This document shows, one piece after another, positions 15,009-23,847 of a stretch of DNA of 64,000 bases (positions within the stretch are counted from its first letter, which is position 1; each line of letters opens with the position of its first letter). Source of the DNA: Cohnella silvisoli (GTDB taxonomy: Bacteria > Bacillota > Bacilli > Paenibacillales > Paenibacillaceae). The stretch spans positions 248,001 through 312,000 of the forward strand of contig NZ_JAIOAP010000006.1 in assembly GCF_021190915.1 (NCBI RefSeq). The letters are read 5' to 3'. The position numbers and the translations under genes were made by a program. The notes below the pieces were generated by a model. It was not told where the DNA came from and ran no database searches. It saw nothing but the letters and a program-made list of their open reading frames with translations.

Positions 15009-17351
15009 CTACGAATACATGAGTTTAATCCCCTGCAATACTTCAAACGGTTCTTCCCCGATAGCGTGCGGCTTGTTAACCGAATCTATTATTAGCTCTT
15101 TCGGCTTGCTCCTGTTAGAGAGTCTGATGTGTATCGGTTGATTCGTCTTCAGGTTATAAATCCATTGTCCCTCAGAAACTCTCTGCCAACTAATCTCGAC
15201 CAAACCTTGCTTATGAAGCAAAGGTACTTTCCCCGATGCCTGCGCAAGCGATCCGGGTTGAAAATCAAGCAGGTAACATCCTGAGGCATCCTCCGGCAAT
15301 GGGATCAATCCCAGCAAGTGTCGCGAAAGCTGCCAAGTCGGCGAGCCTGACCATGCATGGCAGTGGCTCCACCTCGTATCGAACACTTCGAGGAGCGTTG
15401 TCGCCCCTTCATCCAACATCCATCCCCAGCAAATCCGGTACTGATTCAGCACGAAATCCACTTCACCCGCTTCCCATAACGCCTGCAAAGCAAAATGCGC
15501 GAAGCTGGGCGTAATGAGCCGATCGCTATTGGCCGATGGATTTGCGAGCCTTGGCGCATTCGGGTCATTAGGAAAACAGTTGAGCATATGGTCTTTCACG
15601 AAGGATACCGCATGCTCTCTCACCTCGCCTTCCTCCAACAAGCCGAACAATAGAGCCAGCACGGTGGCATGATATCCCGGTTTTCTCTCGTTGGCCGCTA
15701 AAATGCCTTCTTGTGGTACGGACTTCACCGGCAGACCGGACGGCGTGATATAAAACTTATTAATGATATCGCTTAGAATGTTGATCTGCTCGCGTCTCAA
15801 CTCGACTCCAGTGTCGTTGCTCAATAATCGTTCCCACTCCAGCATATCTTTCAAGGTTTTCAGCAGCAGCAAATTCAGGCTCACATTCAATTCATTGTCC
15901 GGAATGGAATGCCCCCAATCGAGAAAATCCCAAGCGTCGGCAACTAAAACTCCCCTTTGAGTCATACCTGCCCAGAATATATTTAGCGTACCGACGGCTG
16001 TCTCATATACTTGTTCCAACAGCGTATGATCTCCGGTCAACCGACTATACCGCAAGCACCCGTTTATCCAATACAAGGCGAAAGAGGTCAAATAAGCTTC
16101 TTGTCCCGGACAAAGACCGGCAGCTAAACCATCTTCCCTTCGTCGATAAGACGCTTGAAGCAAGCTTCTCCGGATTAGCGAGAGATCCCCGAACGATACG
16201 GCAAGAACCTCCATGCCGATAACGGCGGCATCCCCGATCCATTGCCCTCTCTCGCGCGTAGGCGTATCGGTTAGCGCATCTTCGCAGCAAGCCCGCAGCG
16301 TGTCGACACCAACGCTCCATATTCGATTAAGAAGCGGATCGCTGCAAGTGAAAGTCCCTTTTGATATCTCATAAGCCGTACGCTGAATAGCCATTACGGA
16401 TTCGATAGTGATTTTATTTGCCGGTGCGGCAACATGGAGTTCCAGATAACGAAAGCCTCGAGGAGAGAACGTCTTGAGCTCCTGAACGCCTCCCCGCGTT
16501 ATCCAACGATCCATATGGCAAGACGCACCAGCCGACAACGTGATGACGGGATACACTCTTCCTTCCGTCAATGACTCGCCGTAACCTGCCTCGATAACGA
16601 CTCCTTCCGGCGCATCCAATTGAATGGCCGGTCGGTGTAATCCGATTTTGCCGAAATCGTAACGAATCCAGAACCCGTCCTCCGGAAGCGACGGCTTTAG
16701 ATCCCGGCTAATAAACCGTACGGGAAGATCGTCATTCACATATCCAAAGCGGTCGGCATATAAACCTTGCGCGATAACCGTTGATTGTACGGGAAGCCGA
16801 AGAACATCGCCGATTGTTTTCGGTACGACGGGGTGATCCCCAAGCGGATGAGGAATTTCCATAGGTTTAACCCAATCTGCGCCATCATATAGGTGCGTTA
16901 GATTGGGCAGCTTGCGAGTGTCGCACAATTCCGGCCAACCCAGTTGGGGATTGAGTCGACGATCGGAAAACTCGTAAGCATCCAACTCTCGGCATTTCCA
17001 CTCTAGCGCAATCTCCCCATCCGCGCCTTCGACAACGCATTGCAGGAACGGGGCTATTCCCCCGATTAGAATACGGGTATGAACACCGTAATCATGCACG
17101 ATAACGGTGAGAATATGCGAATGGCCTGTCAGCCTTACCGAATGTTGGTCATACTCCGGATGATCCGGCGCATATCTGGCTGGGCCTTCAGCGATTTCTA
17201 TACCGTCTAAATAGACTCTGTACATGCTGTAACCGAAAATTTTGAGAATAACATCCCCAGCCGACTTTATAGCCAATTCACTCTGGAAAATGACGTATAT
17301 GTTCGTGGATCTGGATGTTCCAGGGTGCCATAGACTTGGCGCTCGCAGCAA
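15009..17351 (-). CDS. GH78-like alpha-L-rhamnosidase
   Basis: 780 residues, the normal size of a GH78 enzyme with N-terminal beta-sandwich domains and a C-terminal six-hairpin barrel. DTPTRERGQWIGD (about residue 365) is the family signature with general-acid candidates, and HCHAWSGSPTWQLSRHLLG is the late conserved motif. No signal peptide is evident, so it should act inside the cell on imported glycosides. The start is TTG at 17351 with GGAG about 10 bases ahead; no ATG lies nearby. It stands alone behind its own palindrome (17422-17442), but shares function with the operon at 7461-13109. Confidence 0.88.
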   Translation of the reverse strand: MLRAPSLWHPGTSRSTNIYVIFQSELAIKSAGDVILKIFGYSMYRVYLDGIEIAEGPARYAPDHPEYDQHSVRLTGHSHILTVIVHDYGVHTRILIGGIAPFLQCVVEGADGEIALEWKCRELDAYEFSDRRLNPQLGWPELCDTRKLPNLTHLYDGADWVKPMEIPHPLGDHPVVPKTIGDVLRLPVQSTVIAQGLYADRFGYVNDDLPVRFISRDLKPSLPEDGFWIRYDFGKIGLHRPAIQLDAPEGVVIEAGYGESLTEGRVYPVITLSAGASCHMDRWITRGGVQELKTFSPRGFRYLELHVAAPANKITIESVMAIQRTAYEISKGTFTCSDPLLNRIWSVGVDTLRACCEDALTDTPTRERGQWIGDAAVIGMEVLAVSFGDLSLIRRSLLQASYRRREDGLAAGLCPGQEAYLTSFALYWINGCLRYSRLTGDHTLLEQVYETAVGTLNIFWAGMTQRGVLVADAWDFLDWGHSIPDNELNVSLNLLLLKTLKDMLEWERLLSNDTGVELRREQINILSDIINKFYITPSGLPVKSVPQEGILAANERKPGYHATVLALLFGLLEEGEVREHAVSFVKDHMLNCFPNDPNAPRLANPSANSDRLITPSFAHFALQALWEAGEVDFVLNQYRICWGWMLDEGATTLLEVFDTRWSHCHAWSGSPTWQLSRHLLGLIPLPEDASGCYLLDFQPGSLAQASGKVPLLHKQGLVEISWQRVSEGQWIYNLKTNQPIHIRLSNRSKPKELIIDSVNKPHAIGEEPFEVLQGIKLMYS

Positions 17352-17421
17352 TTATTTCACGCTCCTAACTTTGAATTGAAGCTACTTTATCACGTATAAC
17401 AGGTAAAAGAAACAATAAAAC

Positions 17422-17442
17422 TTCAAGTGTTTTTCACTTGAA
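17422..17442. promoter_or_regulatory. Perfect 21-bp palindrome upstream of the GH78 gene
   Basis: TTCAAGTG, five Ts, CACTTGAA. It lies about 70 bases upstream of the TTG start of the glycosidase and about 150 bases from the divergent SLH gene. It looks like a regulator site rather than a terminator, since no gene ends into it. The regulator is unknown. Confidence 0.45.
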
Positions 17443-17597
17443 AAAGCGCGTAATAATGCGGTTTTAGATAGTTATTGTAATAAAAATGATGATTTCTATT
17501 GAATTGGCACTAGAAAACCCTCATCTTTTGTGATACTATTCGTGTCATAAATAGTTACAATTTGTATCATCATCATTTTTAGATGGGGGTTTTTGCT

Positions 17598-20500
17598 TTG
17601 TTTAAGCGTGCGCTAGCTATGTATTTGTTCTGCTTTAGTTTATTACTGTTTAACTTCCCTATCTCGGTGTTTGCCGCAGGCCATATTGATATCACGACTC
17701 AACATAACGATAACGCACGGACGGGAGCCAACCTTCTAGAAACCTCTCTGAATACGTCCAATGTCAACGTTGAACAGTTTGGCAAGTTATTCTCGATTCC
17801 CGTTGACGGACATATCTATGCGCAGCCGCTCTATTTGTCGAACATGGATATCGGGGGCAAAACCCGCAACGTCATATACGTCGCTACCATGCACAACACC
17901 GTCTATTGTTTTGACGCGGATGACCCTGCCGGCGTGCCCTTATGGTCCGTCAATCTCGGACCGTCCGTCCCCCTTCCTGACGATGACATCGGTTGGGGAA
18001 TGAATTACAAAGATATTATGGTGGAAATCGGAATTCTTTCAACGCCTGTTATCGATAGGGCTAACAACACCATCTATTTAGTCGCAATGACCAAGGTGGA
18101 CGGCGAGTTCCGCTATCATCTTCATGCGCTTGATATAAGAACCGGTGAAGGGAAACTCGCAGAACCTAAGCTTATTGAAGCCGTTTATCCCGGAAAAACG
18201 AAAGACGGACATTCCTTTACTTGGCAATGGCGCAGCAACCGGCAATCCCAGCGGTCCGCGTTGACTTTAGCGAATGGAAGAGTTTATTTCGGCTCCGCAA
18301 GTTTCGCCGACACAGGGACCTACAATGGTTGGATTCTTGGCTACAATGCTCAAACCTTGGAACAAGAAGTTGTTTACAATACGACTCCTGATTGCGAAAC
18401 GTTATCTCATTGCGAGGCTGAGGGCGGCGTTTGGATGTCTAGCCAAGGAGTTACCGTCGATGAAGAAGGCAATATCTATTTTATGACAGGCAATGGGGCG
18501 ACCGATATTGTCGATGGTCCTAATCGCGGCAGCAGCATCGTTAAGCTGAGCGGCGCAGCGGGAACCCCGGCGGAAATCGTCGATTGGTTCACTCCGTTTA
18601 ATTATGAGTATTTGAATTATCAAGACCTCGATCTGTCTTCCGGCTTGCTTCTCGTACCAGGTACGAATTTTCTCATTGGAGGCGGTAAAGAAGGTCGGTT
18701 ATATGTAGTGGACAAGACTAATTTGGGTAAATATCATGTCGGTGACGACTCGCAGATAGTTGCGAGCATGCAACATGCTGCGGTAGGCAACATTCATAGC
18801 AGCCCCATTTATTGGGAAGGTCCGGCGGGAAACTGGTTCTACATCTGGGGAGAATCCGATCGCCTTAAAGCCTATAAGGTAGATTTCAATGCCGCGACAG
18901 GTCAATACTCTTTCCCTCTCGTTTCTCAAAGCACCTTTACCGCTCCGATGCACAAAATGCCAGGGGGATTCCTCTCGGTATCTTCCAACGGCAATCAAGC
19001 AGGATCGGGTATTATTTGGGCCAATATTCCCCAGTACGACGACGCTAATCAGAAAACGGTCGATGGCGTATTGCGTGCGTTCGACGCGAACGATCTGTCG
19101 AAGGAGTTATGGAACAGCGAATTGAATCCTGCCCGCGACGACTCGGGTAATTTCGGCAAATTCGCTGCGCCTACGGTTGCGAACGGCAAAGTGTATCTTG
19201 CCACCTTTTCCAATCAACTCATGGTTTATGGCTTACTATCATCGGATGCCACTCTGCAAAACCTGACAAGCAGCATTGTATCGTTGAACCCGGCATTTCA
19301 TGCGGACCATTTGAATTATAACGTGACCGTCGGATCGGATATGGACAGCATCTCTTTAACGCCGACCGCGAATGAAATTCATGCTTCTATAAAGATCAAC
19401 GATCAAACATTAGATAGCGGGACGTCTAGTGCTCCGATCAGCTTGAACTTGGGAGACAATACGATAAACATAGCCGTAACCGCTCAGAACGGAAACAAAA
19501 AGACCTATACGATCAATGTTTACAAGTCGAACAATAACGCTTATTTATCCACACTCTCCATGAGCGGCGGCAGTTTTGCGGAAAGCTTCGCAAGCGAATT
19601 CTTCAACTACTCCGCTACCGTTCCGAACGAAACGAATGCAATTACGCTTGCTTATACCCTTCAAGATACGAATGCAAAAACGGTAATCACGCTAAACGGT
19701 TCAGCCGTTACGGGGGCTATCCCTCTCACCGTTGGACCTAACGACATTCGGGTAGAGGTTACCGCGGACGACGGGACAACTAAGCAGACTTATAAAATCA
19801 ACGTAACTAGGCTTGCTTCTCCCAATGCTTTTATTCATAGCATCACGTTATCGGGCATCACGATAAATCCCGGTGTCACTAGCGACATCTACGAATACCA
19901 AGCGACCGTTCCCAATGATATCGACACGACCCAAATTACGATAGTGCCCGCTGACAGCCAAGCGACGACCCAAGCATTCTTGGACGACTTGCCGATTAAT
20001 CAAACGATTCCGTTAAAGGAAGGGTTGAACGTCATTAAAGCCGTCGTTACTTCTCAGGACGGTAATCACACGCAAACCTATACCCTGTCCATCACCCGTG
20101 ACAGTCCCGTATTCAGCATGACTTTAAGCGGAATTGCGCTTAATCAATCCGTTCAAAGCTCCGTGTACGATTACACGGCCACTGTTCCTTATCATATCTC
20201 GAGTACGGTTCTAGACGCGAAATGGAACGGCCAACCAGGCAATCCCGTTCTCCAATTGAATGGTGATCCTATCATTAATCCGATCCCTCTGGACGTAGGA
20301 ATAAATGAAATAACGGTGAAAATAAACCAATCGGCACAACCTTATCATATACAGGTGAAGCGAATCGATGATGTGGCTCCCCAGTGGCCTGCGGGCACGA
20401 AAGTCCATGCAATAGGCATCGCCTCCACCCAAGCGACTTTAAATTGGACTCCGGCAACCGACAATATCGGAGTAACCGGGTATCGTCTCTATTCCGTCCA

Positions 20501-21923
20501 TGCAGGAACCTACACTCCAGTCCAAACGCTTGGCAATGTCCTTACCGCAACTCTTACTGGCTTGAATCCGGATACTCCATACACTTACACGCTGAGAGCT
20601 ATCGACGGCGCGGGCAATGAAAGCGGCAACTCGCCGATCGAAACGCTTACTACAAAGCATAGCGACGATCCAGACCATAATGACGATGGTCATCAACATG
20701 GCCCTGGCGATCCTCCTGTTGGCGGTCCACCTATGGGTGGTCCTCCTGCTGGTCCCGGCCCTGCCGCACCTGTTGCCTCTCCGGACGTGAATAGCGATGA
20801 AAGCGATGCTCCAACTGAAGTAAAGATCAATCTGAAGAAGGCAGCTAAAGTTACGGAAGGCACAAACGAGCAAGGTCAGCCTAAGATTACGGTGACGATC
20901 GATACGGAGCTATTAGCTAAGGCTTTGGCAGCCAAACCTCAAGCTCAAAGAGTCATTATCGAAATCCCGGGCAGCGATGGGAATGCGCGACTGCTGGTAC
21001 CCATTTCCACGCTAAAAGGCTTGTCCGGGAAAAACGCATTATCCGTTGTTTATAACCGCATTGCCGGGAGCCCTCTGGAGCAATGGAAGCAGGCAGCGCA
21101 GGAACAAGGAGTCCAGCTAGCGACAAATCCTTTTGTCGTTCACCTTTATATCGACGGAAAGGAAGTCGACGACTTCCCTGATGCTTACTTGGGAATCACG
21201 ATCAGCGTGACCGGAGCAATTACGCCTTATCAGTCGACCGCCGTATCGATCGATCCGATTCATAAGCTGAGATTCGTACCCTCTTCCTTTACAGGTGGGG
21301 ATGGGAAGGCGGAAATCACGATATTTTCTCCTTATAACGGTCCTTTCGCCATCACGAAAGCATTCAAATCATTCAGAGACTTGAACGGCCATTGGTCTGA
21401 ACAAAATGTAACGGAGTTGGCGAATAAATTAATCGTGGACGGGACCGGGGAAGCGGAGTTCTCGCCAAATAAAGCCATTACGCGGGCTGAGTTTACGGCA
21501 TTGCTCGTTCGTTCGCTTGGTCTTGCCGATAAGGCGTCCGATAAATCGTTCCGCGATATTCGGGAGGCCGACTGGTTTGCCGCCGCGATCGCAACCGCTT
21601 TGAACGCCGGCCTTGTCTCCGGAATCGACGAGCAGTCATTCATGCCCAACGAGACCATTAACCGCGAGCAAATGCTGGTGATGATTAGCCGAGCTTTGGA
21701 GCTTGCTGGCAAGGATAATACGGCCGATATCGGTATACTGGATTCCTTCAAGGATGTTGGCGATATTGCCGGATGGGCCAAAAAAGCGGCAGCGCAAGCG
21801 CTGGATGCGCATATCATTGAAGGAGCGCCAGGTAATAGCTTTAATGCCAAGCAAGATGCTTCCCGCGCTCAGGCCGCCGTTATGCTGAAACGGATGCTGC
21901 AGTATTTGCAATTCATCAACTAA
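17598..21923 (+). CDS. S-layer-anchored beta-propeller / cadherin-like / FN3 protein
   Basis: A secreted protein of about 1440 residues. Order: signal peptide (cleavage near VFA-AGH), PQQ-type beta-propeller (about 30-545), four cadherin-like beta-sandwich repeats (about 550-925, each with NYNVTV/YEYQATVP and TYTINV-type ends), fibronectin III (about 930-1020), Pro/Gly-rich linker, a pre-SLH domain, and three SLH repeats (about 1255-1440; FRDLNGHWSEQNV, FRDIREADWF, FKDVGDIAGWA). SLH repeats bind pyruvylated wall polymer. The frame reaches an ATG at 17583, but GGGGG 8 bases before TTG 17598 favours the latter. Ligand or enzyme activity of the propeller is unknown. Confidence 0.9.
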   Translation: MFKRALAMYLFCFSLLLFNFPISVFAAGHIDITTQHNDNARTGANLLETSLNTSNVNVEQFGKLFSIPVDGHIYAQPLYLSNMDIGGKTRNVIYVATMHNTVYCFDADDPAGVPLWSVNLGPSVPLPDDDIGWGMNYKDIMVEIGILSTPVIDRANNTIYLVAMTKVDGEFRYHLHALDIRTGEGKLAEPKLIEAVYPGKTKDGHSFTWQWRSNRQSQRSALTLANGRVYFGSASFADTGTYNGWILGYNAQTLEQEVVYNTTPDCETLSHCEAEGGVWMSSQGVTVDEEGNIYFMTGNGATDIVDGPNRGSSIVKLSGAAGTPAEIVDWFTPFNYEYLNYQDLDLSSGLLLVPGTNFLIGGGKEGRLYVVDKTNLGKYHVGDDSQIVASMQHAAVGNIHSSPIYWEGPAGNWFYIWGESDRLKAYKVDFNAATGQYSFPLVSQSTFTAPMHKMPGGFLSVSSNGNQAGSGIIWANIPQYDDANQKTVDGVLRAFDANDLSKELWNSELNPARDDSGNFGKFAAPTVANGKVYLATFSNQLMVYGLLSSDATLQNLTSSIVSLNPAFHADHLNYNVTVGSDMDSISLTPTANEIHASIKINDQTLDSGTSSAPISLNLGDNTINIAVTAQNGNKKTYTINVYKSNNNAYLSTLSMSGGSFAESFASEFFNYSATVPNETNAITLAYTLQDTNAKTVITLNGSAVTGAIPLTVGPNDIRVEVTADDGTTKQTYKINVTRLASPNAFIHSITLSGITINPGVTSDIYEYQATVPNDIDTTQITIVPADSQATTQAFLDDLPINQTIPLKEGLNVIKAVVTSQDGNHTQTYTLSITRDSPVFSMTLSGIALNQSVQSSVYDYTATVPYHISSTVLDAKWNGQPGNPVLQLNGDPIINPIPLDVGINEITVKINQSAQPYHIQVKRIDDVAPQWPAGTKVHAIGIASTQATLNWTPATDNIGVTGYRLYSVHAGTYTPVQTLGNVLTATLTGLNPDTPYTYTLRAIDGAGNESGNSPIETLTTKHSDDPDHNDDGHQHGPGDPPVGGPPMGGPPAGPGPAAPVASPDVNSDESDAPTEVKINLKKAAKVTEGTNEQGQPKITVTIDTELLAKALAAKPQAQRVIIEIPGSDGNARLLVPISTLKGLSGKNALSVVYNRIAGSPLEQWKQAAQEQGVQLATNPFVVHLYIDGKEVDDFPDAYLGITISVTGAITPYQSTAVSIDPIHKLRFVPSSFTGGDGKAEITIFSPYNGPFAITKAFKSFRDLNGHWSEQNVTELANKLIVDGTGEAEFSPNKAITRAEFTALLVRSLGLADKASDKSFRDIREADWFAAAIATALNAGLVSGIDEQSFMPNETINREQMLVMISRALELAGKDNTADIGILDSFKDVGDIAGWAKKAAAQALDAHIIEGAPGNSFNAKQDASRAQAAVMLKRMLQYLQFIN

Positions 21924-21977
21924 ACGATCAGTTTGAATAATGAATTCGGAAACGCTTCGATTTAATCGACCTAATTG

Positions 21978-22027
21978 AAAAAAACCGTTCGTCTCCTCGG
22001 AATTCCTTGGAGATGAACGGTTTTTTT
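21978..22027. terminator. Bidirectional terminator
   Basis: Arms AAAAAAACCGTTCGTCTCC (21978-21996) and GGAGATGAACGGTTTTTTT (22009-22027) pair along the stem and give T-runs on both strands. It serves the SLH gene and the convergent gene at 22049. Confidence 0.85.
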
Positions 22028-22048
22028 CTTGCAATTGGGTTATTAGGA

Positions 22049-22708
22049 TTAGGATTTGGGTTCCGCGCTTTTCGAAGGTTTGGCTCTCCGTTTCAGGTGA
22101 TTCTGATACGAGGCTTCCAGCAAACGATTCATGCCTTCCGCGAATTCTTCGTCCGACTTCGACTTATCTATTTTGGAATCGGGAAAACGGATGTCTTTAA
22201 TCTCCCAATTGTTCGTAGCTAGGTTATGCTTAAAGCCTTTGGATAGTAAAAACTTGCGTCTGTTGTCTTTGTATTCGGGTGCCTTAGGCTGCTCCGGTTG
22301 AAGCTTCCGAGGTTCCGGCGATTCCAGTGGCTCAACTACCGCCGCGGGTTTGATGCCACGAGCTTCGTCCGCTTTGAGCTTCTCATGCTCTGCTAGAGAA
22401 ATAGGCTTCACGGGCTTATTCCCTTTGAGCCAATCGAGATCATAACGCATTCTCGAATTGATGACGTAATAGGATTTACCCTTGATATTTTCTTTCGGGA
22501 TTTCGTCGTAGAGCTCTTTGCGTTTCTTGAAGCCTTCGATTACGAGCCTGATCTGTTCTTTCTCTACAGCAATCGGAACAACTTCATTCCCAGGCATATA
22601 CACATCGCACATGACTTGTTTAAACAAAAATTCACCGAACTCGGAATCGAAATAATTAGTGAATGTTACCGCTATTTCTTTTTTATTAACCGTAATCGTT
22701 TGGTTCAA
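22049..22708 (-). CDS. Unknown cytosolic protein (219 aa)
   Basis: Not recognised. It has no signal peptide or membrane helix. Residues 1-100 are mixed alpha/beta with a DLDWLKGNKPVKPISLAEHEKL stretch, then a Pro/Glu-rich linker (about 120-148), then a basic helical tail ending RRAKPSKSAEPKS. Highly charged composition and a basic C-terminus could suit nucleic-acid or protein binding, which is speculation. It lies between an SLH gene (convergent) and an Rpn-type nuclease, 77 bases downstream of the latter on the same strand. Start ATG at 22708 follows GAGGAGG. Confidence 0.7.
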   Translation of the reverse strand: MNQTITVNKKEIAVTFTNYFDSEFGEFLFKQVMCDVYMPGNEVVPIAVEKEQIRLVIEGFKKRKELYDEIPKENIKGKSYYVINSRMRYDLDWLKGNKPVKPISLAEHEKLKADEARGIKPAAVVEPLESPEPRKLQPEQPKAPEYKDNRRKFLLSKGFKHNLATNNWEIKDIRFPDSKIDKSKSDEEFAEGMNRLLEASYQNHLKRRAKPSKSAEPKS

Positions 22709-22785
22709 AGTAATCCTCCTCGAGACTGAGACGCCTTAACCCTTATTATATCCCAAAATAGGCGAAAGAGCAGTAGCAAAGGGGA

Positions 22786-23694
22786 TTAATGCGATTTACC
22801 GAGCTTTTCTAAGTCTGATTCCGATAAGCCGGTTACTTTCATGATGAGTTCGGGGGCTAATCCTTCTTCGAGCATTCGGGCTGCGGCTTTCTCAAGACCC
22901 TCCTTCTCGCCTTCGATTTTGCCTTCTATTTTGCCTTCGATTTTGCCTTCATTTCTTCCTTCGATCAATCCTTTCTGAAACCCTTCCTTTGCGAATGATG
23001 ACATAAATTCCATCAGATTTCTCTCCTTCTTCGGATTGCGTTTAATAAACTCGGAATGCGCTATATTTTTTTCACTCGATGATAAGGGCATATAGGTTTC
23101 AAAAAACACCGATAATAACTCCATTTTAGCAGGGTCAAGTTTCAAATCAAGCATTATCCTTATAAAGCCGCTATATAGCTCAATGCGTTCTCTTTCATTA
23201 TATCCCATGCTGCTCAGAAGGGCAGCAGCTACAGGGTTGTTCGTTTGTACAAATTTCCGCCAATCTTGATGATGGAGCTGCAACGAGAAATACTTAAACT
23301 GTAGAACATTGAGGAATGAGAACTCCCACGTGAACGAATCCGCCTCTGGTTTCTTTCGCTTATGACTGAAGATGGCAATCGGTATAATCCTTCTCCGATA
23401 CTTCTCATACAAGCGGCTTGCGTAAAGAAACATCCGTTCAGCAAAATCCTTTTCATAATACGATTGCGGTTCCAGGTGGATTAATATTAGAGCGTCCTCC
23501 CCCTTTAGTTTTGCTTCTACTAGTAAATCTACACGCCCTTTTTTGCCGCCTGTTAAATCGGTGAATAGTTCCTCGGATAGGAACTTTACATGAGCAAAGT
23601 CAATCGCCTCAGCCGCTTCCGGAAAAAACAACTCCACAAACTCCTTGAAAAAAGTCTGGATGAGTTCCTTGTATAACCGATCATGATCAATCAC
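22786..23694 (-). CDS. Rpn-family PD-(D/E)XK nuclease / transposase-like protein
   Basis: The protein carries the Rpn/PDDEXK pattern: GRVDLLVEAKLKG then ILIHLEPQSYYEKDF, giving Asp and Glu-x-Gln catalytic positions. It matches the family of recombination-promoting nucleases often mislabelled as transposases. The C-terminus has a repeated EGKI unit and an SDLEKL helix. The frame is open to 23724, but GTG at 23694 five bases after GAGG gives the family-typical start (IDHDRLYKELI). Probable role: DNA cleavage or recombination; possibly recently mobile. No terminal repeats were seen around it. Confidence 0.85.
   Translation of the reverse strand: MIDHDRLYKELIQTFFKEFVELFFPEAAEAIDFAHVKFLSEELFTDLTGGKKGRVDLLVEAKLKGEDALILIHLEPQSYYEKDFAERMFLYASRLYEKYRRRIIPIAIFSHKRKKPEADSFTWEFSFLNVLQFKYFSLQLHHQDWRKFVQTNNPVAAALLSSMGYNERERIELYSGFIRIMLDLKLDPAKMELLSVFFETYMPLSSSEKNIAHSEFIKRNPKKERNLMEFMSSFAKEGFQKGLIEGRNEGKIEGKIEGKIEGEKEGLEKAAARMLEEGLAPELIMKVTGLSESDLEKLGKSH
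22909..22950. repeat. In-frame 12-bp tandem repeats in the Rpn gene
   Basis: Three consecutive copies of GCCTTCgATTTT-type 12-mers (22909-22920, 22921-22932, 22933-22944) and a partial fourth. On the coding strand they give EGKI repeats, so copy-number change would stay in frame. Confidence 0.7.
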
Positions 23695-23727
23695 CCTAAC
23701 CTCGCCCCCCTTAATTTGTCGCAAAAC

Positions 23728-23773
23728 GACAAAACGCCACCCGTTGACTCCTTAAGAGGAGAACGAGCGGCGT
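23728..23773 (-). terminator. Terminator after the second SLH gene
   Basis: Minus strand ACGCC ... GGCGT (23769-23773, 23734-23738) with inner CTCCT/AGGAG, followed by TTTTGTCGTTTT. It lies about 75 bases after the SLH stop and ahead of the Rpn gene. Confidence 0.65.
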
Positions 23774-23847
23774 GTGCTTCACGACCGATGTTTAATAATA
23801 GAATGATAATAACATATTTGTTGTATATAAGAACAGTTAGCCTTTGC

